Origin: Nitriliruptoraceae bacterium
Lineage (GTDB): Bacteria; Actinomycetota; Nitriliruptoria; Nitriliruptorales; Nitriliruptoraceae
NCBI GenBank assembly: GCA_003561535.1
Contig: PWWI01000313.1
Span: forward strand, 1-60,383
DNA length: 60,383 nucleotides
Direction: 5' to 3'
Part shown: positions 48,738 through 57,737 of the stretch, piece by piece
How positions within the stretch are numbered: the first letter of the stretch is position 1
Layout of the letters: the number at the start of each line of letters is the position of its first letter
The notes under the pieces: model-generated
Database searches by the model: none
The model's input: only the letters and a program-made list of their open reading frames with translations
Told to the model about the DNA's origin: nothing
Translations under genes and position numbers: made by a program

Positions 48738-49850
48738 TCAGCTGCCGCGGGCGGGCGCCAGCAGATCCGTGGTGCCGGACGCGGCGGCGCTGACCAGGTC
48801 CGCGTGGACCGGCGCGTCGGGGACGTGGGCCGGGCGATCGACGGCCATCTCGCGGCGCAGGACGGGCACGATCTCGGTGCCGAGGATCTCCAGCTGCTCG
48901 AGCACGGTGGCCAGCGGGAGCCCGGCGTGGTCGATCAGGAACAGCTGGCGCTGGTAGTCACCGACGTGGTCGCGCATCGCGGCGTAGCGCTCGATCACCT
49001 GCTGCGGGCTGCCGACGGTCAGTGGCGTCTGTGCGGTGAACTCCTCGAGGGACGGCCCGTGGCCGTAGACGGGGGCGACGTCGAAGTAGGGGCGGAACTC
49101 CTCGACGGCGTCCTGGGAGTTCGCCCGGACGAACACCTGCCCGCCGAGGCCGACGATCGCCTGGTCCGCCGACCCGTGGCCGTGGGCCTCGAAGCGCTCG
49201 CGGTAGAGGGTGACCATCTCCTGGGTGTGGTGCAGCGGCCAGAAGATGTTGTTGTGGAAGAAGCCGTTGCCGTAGAACGCGGCTTGTTCGGCGATCTGAG
49301 GCGTGCGGATCGAGCCGTGCCACACGAAGGGCGGGACGCCGTCGAGGGGGCGCGGCGTGGCCGTGAAGCCCTGCAGCGGCGTGCGGTGCTTGCCGCTCCA
49401 GTCCACCACGTCCTCCCGCCACAGCCGGTGCAGCAGGTCGTAGTGCTCGATCGTCAGCTCGAGGGCATCGCGCAGGTCGTAGCCGAACCAGGGGTAGACG
49501 GGCCCGGTGTTGCCGCGGCCGAGCATCAGGTCGACCCGCCCGCCCGCGAGGTGCTGGAGCATCGCGTACTCCTCGGCGATGCGCACGGGGTCGTTGGTGG
49601 TGATCAGGGTCGTGGCCGTCGACAGGATCAGGCGCTCGGTCCGGGCCGCGATGTAGCCGAGCAGCGTGGTGGGAGAGGAGGTCACGAAGGGCGGGTTGTG
49701 GTGCTCACCGCTGGCGAAGACGTCGAGGCCGACCTCCTCGGCCTTGAGTGCGATCGCGACCATGGCCTGGATGCGCTCCGCCTCGGTGGGCTCGCGGCCG
49801 GTGGTGGGATCGGGGGTGATGTCGCCGACGGAGAAGACACCGAACTGCAT
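48738..49850 (-). CDS. LLM-class flavin-dependent oxidoreductase (luciferase-like)
   Basis: 370-aa TIM-barrel monooxygenase. GLDVFASGEHHNPPFVTSSPTTLLGYIAARTERLIL is the typical LLM front; RVDLMLGRGN and PPFVWHGSIRTPQIAEQAAFYGNGFF line the flavin site. FMN or F420 use and substrate are unknown. ATG 49850 has AAGGAG 6 nt away; -10 TACCGT at 49902-49907. Confidence 0.92.
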   Translation of the reverse strand: MQFGVFSVGDITPDPTTGREPTEAERIQAMVAIALKAEEVGLDVFASGEHHNPPFVTSSPTTLLGYIAARTERLILSTATTLITTNDPVRIAEEYAMLQHLAGGRVDLMLGRGNTGPVYPWFGYDLRDALELTIEHYDLLHRLWREDVVDWSGKHRTPLQGFTATPRPLDGVPPFVWHGSIRTPQIAEQAAFYGNGFFHNNIFWPLHHTQEMVTLYRERFEAHGHGSADQAIVGLGGQVFVRANSQDAVEEFRPYFDVAPVYGHGPSLEEFTAQTPLTVGSPQQVIERYAAMRDHVGDYQRQLFLIDHAGLPLATVLEQLEILGTEIVPVLRREMAVDRPAHVPDAPVHADLVSAAASGTTDLLAPARGS

Positions 49851-49901
49851 CTGAGCTCCTTGTGCTGTGCTCGCGGGAAGTTGCGCCTGCAACGAACGGT
49901 C

Positions 49902-49907
49902 ACGGTA
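49902..49907 (-). promoter_or_regulatory. Candidate -10 TACCGT for the LLM oxidoreductase
   Basis: Minus-strand hexamer 52 nt before ATG 49850. Confidence 0.4.
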
Positions 49908-49986
49908 CCGGTTCGGGCGGCGGTGGGCCAGGCGCGGTGCGCGAGCCGGCTGGTTGGGCTTCCCGCGGCGGCCGGCGAGGCGGGGT

Positions 49987-50185
49987 GGGGTGGGTTGGCG
50001 GCCATCGGTGGCCGGCTGGTGTCACCGCGGCGGCCAGCGGCCAGGGGCCGGCGGGAGGCATCGGCTGGCTGGGGCGGGGTGGGTTGGCGGCCGGGGGTGG
50101 CCGGCTGCTGTCACCGCGGCGGCCAGCGAGGCGGGGCGGGGTGGGTTGGCGGCCATCGGTGGCCGGCTGGCGTCACCGCGGCGGC
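49987..50185. repeat. Three copies of a roughly 50-bp hairpin repeat
   Basis: Copies begin at 49987, 50076 and 50138 with GGGGTGGGTTGGCGGCC, continue through an inverted repeat (GGCCATCGGTGGCC in copies 1 and 3, GGCCGGGGGTGGCC in copy 2) and end with GTCACCGCGGCGG. The core hairpin is the same as in the 8.8-kb repeat although flanks differ. The array fills most of the gap between the LLM gene and the uppP stop. Confidence 0.85.
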
Positions 50186-50200
50186 GTGGCGCCCCGGCGG

Positions 50201-51142
<942 letters not shown>

Positions 51143-51188
51143 GCTGCCCCGCCTCCCGACCGGGTGGTCCTGGCGCCCGGTGGCGCGG

Positions 51189-51194
51189 ACGTTA
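51189..51194 (-). promoter_or_regulatory. Candidate -10 TAACGT for uppP
   Basis: Minus-strand hexamer 47 nt before ATG 51142. Confidence 0.45.
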
Positions 51195-51253
51195 CGCGCT
51201 CGGTGAGCCGGCGGCGGCTGTGAGGGGTGACCGGGTGGAGGTGCGGGTCGGGC

Positions 51254-51544
51254 TCAGGCGTCGATGTCGATGTCGCGACCCTTGCCGAAGGCGATGTGGC
51301 CGCTGATCTCCGCGGCGGCGTCCTTGGGCGCGGGGGAGTACCAGGCTGCATCGGCCAACGCCTGCCCCTCGCCGACCAGGTCGAGGTAGTAGGCCTCGCC
51401 CTTCCAGGGGCAGTGCGTCCGGGTGTCGCTCTCGCGCAGGAGCGCACGGTCGACGCTGTCGGGCGGGAAGTAGTGGTTGCCCTCGACGACGACGGTGTCG
51501 TCGGAGCGGGCGATGACGTGGCCGTTCCAGCTCGCGGTGGGCAT
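51254..51544 (-). CDS. DUF427 domain protein
   Basis: 96 aa, single DUF427 domain: WNGHVIARSDDTVVVEGNHYFPPDSV, THCPWKGEAYYLDLV and AAWYSPAPKDAA...IAFGKGRDIDID are characteristic. Soluble beta-rich protein of unknown function. ATG 51544 has GGAG 6 nt upstream. The 261-nt spacer up to the lapA-like gene holds nothing else recognised. Confidence 0.92.
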   Translation of the reverse strand: MPTASWNGHVIARSDDTVVVEGNHYFPPDSVDRALLRESDTRTHCPWKGEAYYLDLVGEGQALADAAWYSPAPKDAAAEISGHIAFGKGRDIDIDA

Positions 51545-51805
51545 GAGGAGCTCCGTGGTCCGTGGTGGGGATCGGGCACTGCGGTGCGTGTCGATGAGCT
51601 ACGGAGATGGGAACCGCTGCGGACGTGCTGCACTTCCCTTCCGCCCGGCAGCGCCATCGATGGCCGTCCGCCGCGACGTCGGTCTCGTCCGGATCGGGTG
51701 ATGGTCCGCGCCTGCGTGCGTGGCATCCTGCCGGCGCGCCCCAGGCCTGGTCAGACCAGCTGCGGGCGCCGAGGCCGATCGAGCGGGGGAGCGAGAGGAC
51801 GCGTG

Positions 51806-52078
51806 ATGAGCAGCAACGAGCCCGGCAAGGGCCAGAGCTTCACCGAGGGCTCGGTCACCGTGGGTGATCGCATCGTCAGCATCAAGCTGATCATCGGGGC
51901 CCTGATCCTGGTCGGTGTGACCTTCTTCGTCATCCAGAACACCGAGGATGTCGCGCTCAACTGGCTGTTCTTCGGCTTCGTGATGCCGTTGTGGGTCCTG
52001 ACGTTGATCCTGTTCGGCTCCGGGATCCTGATGGGCTGGGCGCTGCACGTGCTGCGTGTGAAGCGGCGCGGGAGCTGA
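51806..52078 (+). CDS. LapA-like (DUF1049) membrane protein
   Basis: 90 aa with two membrane helices: SIKLIIGALILVGVTFFVIQNTEDVALNWLFF and MPLWVLTLILFGSGILMGWALHVL, the first carrying the family's Gln-Asn motif. A polar N-terminal segment precedes them. Possibly involved in envelope assembly as for LapA/LapB (family knowledge). ATG 51806 (or GTG 51803) follows AGAGG. Confidence 0.85.
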   Translation: MSSNEPGKGQSFTEGSVTVGDRIVSIKLIIGALILVGVTFFVIQNTEDVALNWLFFGFVMPLWVLTLILFGSGILMGWALHVLRVKRRGS

Positions 52079-52106
52079 CCGTGCCACCTCGCAGGACATG
52101 GGGGTG

Positions 52107-52190
52107 GGGCGTCGGGAGCTGACGGCCTCGTCGTGGGTGCCCGCCAGTGCTTCAGCCGCGTCAGGCGGCAGCGGCGCCCGGCCTGCCACG
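52107..52190 (-). pseudogene. Remnant copy of the rimK 3' end
   Basis: Read on the minus strand this DNA encodes PLPPDAAEALAGTHDEAVS, closely matching the tail of the RimK protein 1 kb away (PLPPEAGEALAATHDEVVS). Over about 60 nt (52117-52176 against 53182-53241) 47 positions agree by eye. There is no complete gene around it; the frame runs on antisense to lapA. It suggests a duplication with the CPBP protease gene lying between the two copies. Confidence 0.65.
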
Positions 52191-52218
52191 GGTCGTCGCG
52201 GCGCAGGCGATCGGCCCG

Positions 52219-52947
52219 TCACGTGCTCGCGGCGGCCAGCAGCCCGAGCGCGTTGGTCGCCCAGTGCGCCAGCAGCGGTGCGAGGAGGCTGCCGGAGCGC
52301 CAGCGCAGCCAGGTGAAGGCGAGCCCGGCCACGGTCGTGACGACCACCCCACCGACGATGGCCGCCAGGCCCGCCGGCGAGGTCGGGGCGATCTCGTTGA
52401 GCTGCAGGCTGACGGCCGTCGGCGCGATGTGCCAGAGGCCGAAGACGACGCTGCTGGCGAGCACCGCCACCTTCGGGGAGCAGCAGCGCAGGAAGACCGC
52501 CAGGAGCACGCCGCGGAACGCCACCTCCTCGAACAGCGCGGTGCCCAGCGGGATCCTGACGAGCATCGCAGCGGCCAACGCGCTACCCCCGAGCTGGGCT
52601 CGCTCATCGGCCAAGAGCGAGGACACGAAGGGCAGCGCCTCCGCGAACGCGACGCCGCCGGCGAGCACGATCGTGATGGCCACGACTGCCCCGGCACCCC
52701 AGCGCAGGCCGTCGCTGACGCGCTCGCGTGCCAGGCCGAGCGCTGTCGCCCCGATCCCGGCTCGCCGTGCGGCGATGAGGAGGCCTGCGGTGAGGAGCAG
52801 GTTCCGGAGGGTGTAGGCCGTGTCGCCGATCACCAGGTTGGCGATCAGGCTCCACACGACCAGGCCCGCGCTGACCGCCAGTGCTGCCCCCACGGAGCGA
52901 CGTCCGCTGGGCCCCGGTCCCGGTATCGAAGCGTTCGTGTTCCCCAT
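52219..52947 (-). CDS. CPBP family intramembrane metalloprotease
   Basis: 242 aa, about seven membrane segments. The glutamate motif EEVAFRG (ALFEEVAFRGVLLAVF), FGLWHIAPTA and a final HWATNALG are the three CPBP/Abi active-site motifs. Such proteins process prenylated or membrane proteins, or protect against bacteriocins; the target here is unknown. ATG 52947 has a GAGA site. The gene lies between rimK and a partial copy of the rimK tail. Confidence 0.9.
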   Translation of the reverse strand: MGNTNASIPGPGPSGRRSVGAALAVSAGLVVWSLIANLVIGDTAYTLRNLLLTAGLLIAARRAGIGATALGLARERVSDGLRWGAGAVVAITIVLAGGVAFAEALPFVSSLLADERAQLGGSALAAAMLVRIPLGTALFEEVAFRGVLLAVFLRCCSPKVAVLASSVVFGLWHIAPTAVSLQLNEIAPTSPAGLAAIVGGVVVTTVAGLAFTWLRWRSGSLLAPLLAHWATNALGLLAAAST

Positions 52948-53107
52948 CGCCGTCTCGGCTCGCAGTGGGGGCACCCCCACGTCGGTGTGGCGCCACGTCA
53001 CACGTCGATCCGGCCAGCCGACGCTCGGAGTCGTCGGATCCCGGCCGGGTCAGGTGCCCAGCCCGCACGGTAGGTGGTGCGGCTCAGGCTGGGCCCGGCC
53101 GGGCGTA

Positions 53108-53137
53108 CCCCATCGGTGGCGAGTCCCACCGGTGGGG
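53108..53137 (-). terminator. Terminator hairpin after rimK
   Basis: A 12-bp stem (53108-53119 with 53126-53137, one G-T wobble) and 6-nt loop, 24 nt past the rimK stop on the minus strand. Confidence 0.65.
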
Positions 53138-53161
53138 CGACCCACTGCTCGCGCAGCCGCG

Positions 53162-54403
53162 TCAGCCGGTCGGTGGCGGCGGGCTGACCACCTCGTCGTG
53201 GGTCGCAGCCAGGGCTTCGCCGGCTTCCGGCGGCAACGGCTCCAGCACCGGTCGCGCCCGTCGACGGCGCCGCGCCGGCACGAGGTCGCGCATCGCCTCC
53301 AGTCGACCGAAGCACAGCATCCGGTCGCCGGCTTCCAGCTCCCGGCTGCCCTTGGGGTTGGGCACGACCCGCGTCCCGCGGGTCAGCGTCAGAACGGTGA
53401 TGTCCCGCTCCCGCAACCTCGAGGTCGCCAGGGTCCGGCCCACCAGGTCGGAGCTGTCCCCGATCTGCAGCTCAGCCACGCCGTAGCCGGTGCTCACCGT
53501 CAGCCGCTGCCGGACGTCGAGCTCGGGGAAGGCCACCTGGTTGGCGACGTAGTCGATGATCGCGCCGGCGATGTCCAGCTCGCTGGCCGCCTCGATGCCC
53601 TCCAGCCCGGGGGAGGAGTTCACCTCCATCACCATGGGTCCGTGGTCGCTCTCCAACATGTCCACGCCCGCCACCTTCAGCCCCATGATCTGGGCCGACT
53701 GGACCGCCACCCGCTGGTACTCCTCGTCCAGCTCGACGGCCTCGGTGGTGCCACCCCGGTGGACGTTGGAGCGGAACTCCTCGCCCCGGGCGGTGCGTCG
53801 CATGGCCGCCACCACCCGGTCCCCGATCACGAACGCGCGGATGTCGCGGCCCTTGCTCTCAGCGACGAAGCGCTGGATCAGCACGTTCTGCTTGGTGCTC
53901 TGCAGGGTCTCGATGACGGCCTCGGCGACCTTGGTGTCCGGCGCGAGGATCACCCCGATGCCCTGGGTTCCCTCCAGCAGCTTGATGACCACCGGGGCGC
54001 CCCCGACCCGCTCGATCGCCGGGAGCACGTCGGCGCGGTCCCGGGCGAAGGTCGTGGCGGGGATGCCGATGTCGTGGCGGGACAGGATCTGGATCGACCG
54101 CAGCTTGTCCCGGGAGTTTGCGATCCCCGCGGCCGTGGTCGGGGTGTAGACGTCCATCTGCTCGAACTGCCGCACCACCGCCATCCCGAAGAAGGTGATG
54201 GAAGCCCCGATCCGGGGCAGGATCGCGTCGTAGTCGGACAGCGGCTTGCCGCGGTACTGCAGGTCCGGCTCGTCGCTGGACAGGTCGATGGCGAACCGCA
54301 GGGTGTTGAGCACCCGGGCCGTGTGCCCGCGCTCCTGCGCCGCCGTCTTCAGCCGGCGTGTGCTGTAGCTGCTCGGGGCACGGGACAGGATGGCCAGCTT
54401 CAT
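53162..54403 (-). CDS. rimK: RimK-type ATP-grasp ligase fused to a TrkA-C/RCK_C domain
   Basis: 413 aa. Residues 1-300 are RimK (glutamate ligase for ribosomal protein S6 or related substrates): MKLAILSRAPSSYSTRRL, ILPRIGASITFFGMAVVRQFE, VVIKLLEGTQGIGVIL, RFVAESKGRDIRAFVIG and VMEVNSSPGLEGIE. From about 305 to 375 a second domain, QIGDSSDLVGRTLATSRLRERDITVLTLTRG...LEAGDRMLCFGRLEAM, fits TrkA-C (RCK_C), a small-ligand sensor usually found in K+ transport proteins. A basic and Pro-rich tail follows. ATG 54403 has GAGGA 6 nt upstream; -10 TACCGT at 54449-54454. Confidence 0.92.
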   Translation of the reverse strand: MKLAILSRAPSSYSTRRLKTAAQERGHTARVLNTLRFAIDLSSDEPDLQYRGKPLSDYDAILPRIGASITFFGMAVVRQFEQMDVYTPTTAAGIANSRDKLRSIQILSRHDIGIPATTFARDRADVLPAIERVGGAPVVIKLLEGTQGIGVILAPDTKVAEAVIETLQSTKQNVLIQRFVAESKGRDIRAFVIGDRVVAAMRRTARGEEFRSNVHRGGTTEAVELDEEYQRVAVQSAQIMGLKVAGVDMLESDHGPMVMEVNSSPGLEGIEAASELDIAGAIIDYVANQVAFPELDVRQRLTVSTGYGVAELQIGDSSDLVGRTLATSRLRERDITVLTLTRGTRVVPNPKGSRELEAGDRMLCFGRLEAMRDLVPARRRRRARPVLEPLPPEAGEALAATHDEVVSPPPPTG

Positions 54404-54448
54404 GCACGGTCCTCGATCGGCGCGGGGAGGTCGCTTCGTTCCCTGGCC

Positions 54449-54454
54449 ACGGTA
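54449..54454 (-). promoter_or_regulatory. Candidate -10 TACCGT for rimK
   Basis: Minus-strand hexamer 46 nt before ATG 54403. Confidence 0.45.
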
Positions 54455-54493
54455 GCCGCCGGCCCTCGAGCTGCCGCCGGGCACACGGACGGT

Positions 54494-54499
54494 TAGGGT
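54494..54499 (+). promoter_or_regulatory. Candidate -10 TAGGGT for the aminotransferase
   Basis: It would give a leader of about 140 nt that contains the tandem repeat at 54510-54600. Confidence 0.4.
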
Positions 54500-54509
54500 G
54501 AGTGGTCGC

Positions 54510-54600
54510 ACCGACGCCGAGCGCCCGCCGAGCGCACGCCGAACGCATCCCGAACACCCGCCGAACGCACGCAGAACGCATCCCGAACGCACGCCGGAGC
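54510..54600. repeat. Degenerate tandem repeat in the aminotransferase leader
   Basis: Repeated CGCCGAACGCA and ACGCATCCCGAAC segments with a period of roughly 11 and 33 nt, lying between the probable promoter and the chosen start codon. Confidence 0.65.
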
Positions 54601-54647
54601 GGGCCGCCCGAGCCGCGCGTGCCTCGGTCCGGCCCGGAGGAGCTGCT

Positions 54648-55961
54648 GTGGCTGGAGACCACCGACCACACCGAGCCGCACACCGGCCCGAGGTCCGCTC
54701 CTCGGGTGCGACCGCGGCCGGCGGCGTGGGCCCGTCGACACCTGCCGCCGGGCACCGGGTGCCGGCATCCTCGCCCCTGGTGCCGCGGCTCCAGCGCTTC
54801 GGCACCACGATCTTCTCCGAGATGACCGCGCTGGCGGTCGCGCACGAGGCCGTGAACCTCGGACAGGGGTTCCCGGACGAGGACCCGCCCGCGGCGGTGG
54901 TGGCGGCGGCCCACGCCGCCCTCGATGCGGGCCACCACCAGTACGCCCCGGGACCGGGCATCCCGGAGCTGCGCGCCGCCATCGCCAGCCACCAGCAGGC
55001 CTGGTACGGGTTGGTCTTCGACCCCGACACCGAGGTGACCGTGACCTTCGGGGCGACCGAGGCCGTCGCCGCCACCCTGCTCGCGGTGTGCGAGACGGGC
55101 GACGAGGTGCTCGTGCTCGAGCCCACCTACGACGCCTACACCGCCGTGATCGCCATGGCCGGTGCCCGCGAGGTGCGGGTGCCCCTGACCCCGCCCTCAG
55201 GCGGTCCCGGGGGCGAGCGCGATGCCTGGCGGCTGGACCTGGACCGGCTGGCGTCGGCCATCACGCCCCGGACCCGGCTCCTGCTGCTCAACTCGCCCCA
55301 CAACCCCACCGGGGTGGTCCTCGGCGCCGAGGAGCTCGACGGCATCGCGCGGCTGTGCGTGGACCACGACCTGCTCGCGGTCACCGACGAGGTGTACGAG
55401 CACCTCGTCTACGACGGTGAGCACCTGCCGCTGGCGACCCGTCTGGGGATGGCCGAGCGCACCGTGACGATCTCCAGCGCCGGGAAGACGTTCTCCTGCA
55501 CCGGGTGGAAGATCGGATGGGCGTGCGCGCCGCCGGCCCTGACGGCCGCCGTGCGCACGACGAAGCAGTTCCTGTCCTTCGCCGGTGGGACCCCGCTCCA
55601 GCACGCCGTCGTCACGGCCCTCGGGCTGCCGACGGCCGAACTCACCGCGGTCGGCGAGCTGCACCGGGCCCGACGCGACCTCCTCGCCGACGGGTTGGTG
55701 GCCGCCGGCATCCCGACCACGCGGGCGGCTGGCACCTACTTCGTCACCGCCGACGTCGCCGCCATCGGCTGGGACGACGGCGCCGCCTTCTGCCGGTGGG
55801 CGCCGGCCGCGCTGGGGGTGGCCGCCGTCCCCGTCTCCGCCTTCGTCGAGGACCCGGCACCGGTCGCCTCGCTGGTGCGGTTCGCCTTCTGCAAGCCGGA
55901 CGCCGTGCTCACCGAGGGGGTGCGCCGCCTCGGAGCCGCTCGGCTCTGGTCCGCGAGGTAG
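54648..55961 (+). CDS. PLP-dependent class I/II aminotransferase (methionine/kynurenine aminotransferase-like)
   Basis: 437 aa. The core starts near residue 38 (SPLVPRLQRFGTTIFSEMTALAVAHEAVNLGQGFPDEDPP) and has YAPGPGIPELRAAIA, LNSPHNPTGVVL, VTDEVYEHLVYDG and the PLP-lysine segment TISSAGKTFSCTGWKIGWA, resembling YbdL and kynurenine aminotransferases. GTG 54648 was chosen because GGAGG lies 7 nt upstream, but it gives 37 low-complexity residues; GTG 54759 would remove them. Convergent with nothing; the HAD-ATPase gene follows at 40 nt. Confidence 0.9.
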   Translation: MAGDHRPHRAAHRPEVRSSGATAAGGVGPSTPAAGHRVPASSPLVPRLQRFGTTIFSEMTALAVAHEAVNLGQGFPDEDPPAAVVAAAHAALDAGHHQYAPGPGIPELRAAIASHQQAWYGLVFDPDTEVTVTFGATEAVAATLLAVCETGDEVLVLEPTYDAYTAVIAMAGAREVRVPLTPPSGGPGGERDAWRLDLDRLASAITPRTRLLLLNSPHNPTGVVLGAEELDGIARLCVDHDLLAVTDEVYEHLVYDGEHLPLATRLGMAERTVTISSAGKTFSCTGWKIGWACAPPALTAAVRTTKQFLSFAGGTPLQHAVVTALGLPTAELTAVGELHRARRDLLADGLVAAGIPTTRAAGTYFVTADVAAIGWDDGAAFCRWAPAALGVAAVPVSAFVEDPAPVASLVRFAFCKPDAVLTEGVRRLGAARLWSAR

Positions 55962-55969
55962 CGCTGCGT

Positions 55970-55975
55970 TACCGT
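55970..55975 (+). promoter_or_regulatory. Candidate -10 TACCGT for the HAD-ATPase gene
   Basis: 26 nt before GTG 56002, with an AAGGGG site in the short leader. Confidence 0.45.
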
Positions 55976-56001
55976 GAAGAGCCCCGACAAGGGGCCGTCC
56001 C

Positions 56002-57714
56002 GTGGGCGCCGGCTTCCAGGCGATCGCCGTCGACTACGACGGCACGCTGACCCAGTCCGACCGGCCCGACCCGGAGGTGCTCGCCGCGATCCGAGCGCAA
56101 CGGGAGCGCGGCGTGGTCGTGGTGCTCGTGACCGGCCGCATCCTGTCGGAGCTGCGGGCGGTGTTCCCGAGCGTCGAGGAGGAGTTCGACGCCATCGTGG
56201 CCGAGAACGGCGCGGTCCTGGTCGATGCGGACGGGGTGCAGGACCTGGCGTCGGAGGGGGATCCGGCGCTCGCCCGGGAGCTCACCCACCGGGACATCTC
56301 GGTCCGCCAGGGGCGGGTCCTGCTGGCCTGCGACGCCGAGCATGCCGGCGCGGTGGTCGAGGAGATCGTCCGGCTGGGCCTTGGCTGCCAGTTGGTCCAC
56401 AACCGGGCGGAGCTGATGGTGCTGCCCAACGGGGGGACGAAGGGCACGGGTCTCATGCAGGCCCTGGGCAACCTCGGTATCTCGCGCCACAGCACCCTGT
56501 CGGTCGGCGACGCCGAGAACGACCACCACCTCCTCGAGGTGTGCGAGCTGGGGGTCGCGGTCGCCAACGCCGTCGACGCCCTCAAGCGGACCGCCGACGT
56601 GGTGCTCGACCGCCCCGACGGCAGCGGGGTCATCGAGTTGCTCCGGGGTCCGCTGGTGTCGGGGGAGCGGCGGGTGGCGCCGCGCAACTGGGTGGTGACC
56701 CTCGGGCGTGATGCCGCGGGCGACGAGGTCCAGCTGCCGGCGTCCCAGGTCAACCTGCTGGTCGTGGGTGCGAGCTGCTCCGGCAAGTCCTACCTGGTCG
56801 GGCTGCTCGTCGAGCAGTTGGCGCGGATGGACTACAGCGTGCTGGTGCTCGATCGCGAGGGCGACCACCGTCCGCTCACCCAGCGGCGCGGGATCCTGGG
56901 GGTCGGGGGCAGGGATCCGCTGCCGAGCCCGACCCAGCTGGCCGAGCTGCTCCGGCACCGGTTCAGCAGCGTCGTGGTGGACCTGTCCCCCTTCGATGAC
57001 GAGGCGCAGCGCGCCTACGTCGACGCCATCGCGCCGGTGATCCTCGCGCAGCGATCCATCACCGGGCTGCCCCACTGGCTGTTCTTCGACGAGGCCCACG
57101 AGCTCCCCTTCGGGCGGACCGACTGGAACGGTGTGCTCGACGAGGGTGAGCACGGCTTCGGGTTCAGTTCCTACCGTCCCGACCACCTGCCGGCGGCGGT
57201 GCGGCGTGCGGCGGAGTTCCTGGTCGTCACCGCGGGTGGGACGACGGGGCGTGAGGAGTCCCTGCGCTTCGCCGCCGAGGCCGGGCAGCTCCCGGTCGAC
57301 CGGCTCGCGGACCTGCTCGGCGACGAGCGTGGACGGGCGGTGCTGGTCGACCTCGCGGGTGACGGCGAGCCTCGCGCCTTCACGGTGCAGGCACGCAGCA
57401 CGGGGCACGTCCGGCACTGGCACAAGTACATCGACGGCGAGCTGCCCCGCTACCTGCGCTTCTACTTCACCGACGGGGCGGTGGCCGGCAACGTCCGGGA
57501 GTTCCACCGCCACCTCGGCAACTGCAGCGCCGAGCTGCTGGAGCCCCACGCGCTGCGGCACGACCTCTCCCGCTGGCTCCGCGAGGTCCTGCAGGACGAG
57601 GACCTCGCCAGCATCGTCAGTGACGCCGAACTGGAGTTCCGCAGCGACCGGCTGTCCGTCGAGGGGTTCCGTGACGTGGTCCGCACGGCCATCGAGGCCC
57701 AGTACCTGGAGTGA
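56002..57714 (+). CDS. HAD-IIB phosphatase fused to a HerA-like P-loop ATPase
   Basis: 570 aa. Residues 1-215 form a Cof-type HAD phosphatase: nucleophile AVDYDGTLTQSD, the Thr motif VLVTGR, Lys in PNGGTKGTGLMQAL, and GDAENDHHLLEVCELGVAVANA. From about 245 a P-loop ATPase follows: Walker A VGASCSGKSYLVGLL, SVLVLDREGDHRPL, Walker B PHWLFFDEAHELPF and a VVTAGGTTGR sensor-like segment. The last 110 residues include HWHKYIDGELPRYLRFYF, as in similar fusions in other actinobacteria. Substrate and partner are unknown. Confidence 0.87.
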   Translation: MGAGFQAIAVDYDGTLTQSDRPDPEVLAAIRAQRERGVVVVLVTGRILSELRAVFPSVEEEFDAIVAENGAVLVDADGVQDLASEGDPALARELTHRDISVRQGRVLLACDAEHAGAVVEEIVRLGLGCQLVHNRAELMVLPNGGTKGTGLMQALGNLGISRHSTLSVGDAENDHHLLEVCELGVAVANAVDALKRTADVVLDRPDGSGVIELLRGPLVSGERRVAPRNWVVTLGRDAAGDEVQLPASQVNLLVVGASCSGKSYLVGLLVEQLARMDYSVLVLDREGDHRPLTQRRGILGVGGRDPLPSPTQLAELLRHRFSSVVVDLSPFDDEAQRAYVDAIAPVILAQRSITGLPHWLFFDEAHELPFGRTDWNGVLDEGEHGFGFSSYRPDHLPAAVRRAAEFLVVTAGGTTGREESLRFAAEAGQLPVDRLADLLGDERGRAVLVDLAGDGEPRAFTVQARSTGHVRHWHKYIDGELPRYLRFYFTDGAVAGNVREFHRHLGNCSAELLEPHALRHDLSRWLREVLQDEDLASIVSDAELEFRSDRLSVEGFRDVVRTAIEAQYLE

Positions 57715-57737
57715 GCGCCGCCGCCTGCGTGCCCGGC

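Noticed and set aside
54510-54650. The repeat-rich Arg/Pro/Glu stretch as an extra N-terminal domain of the aminotransferase
   Set aside because: A good GGAGG site and GTG start at 54648 lie after it, and the stretch has no domain character.
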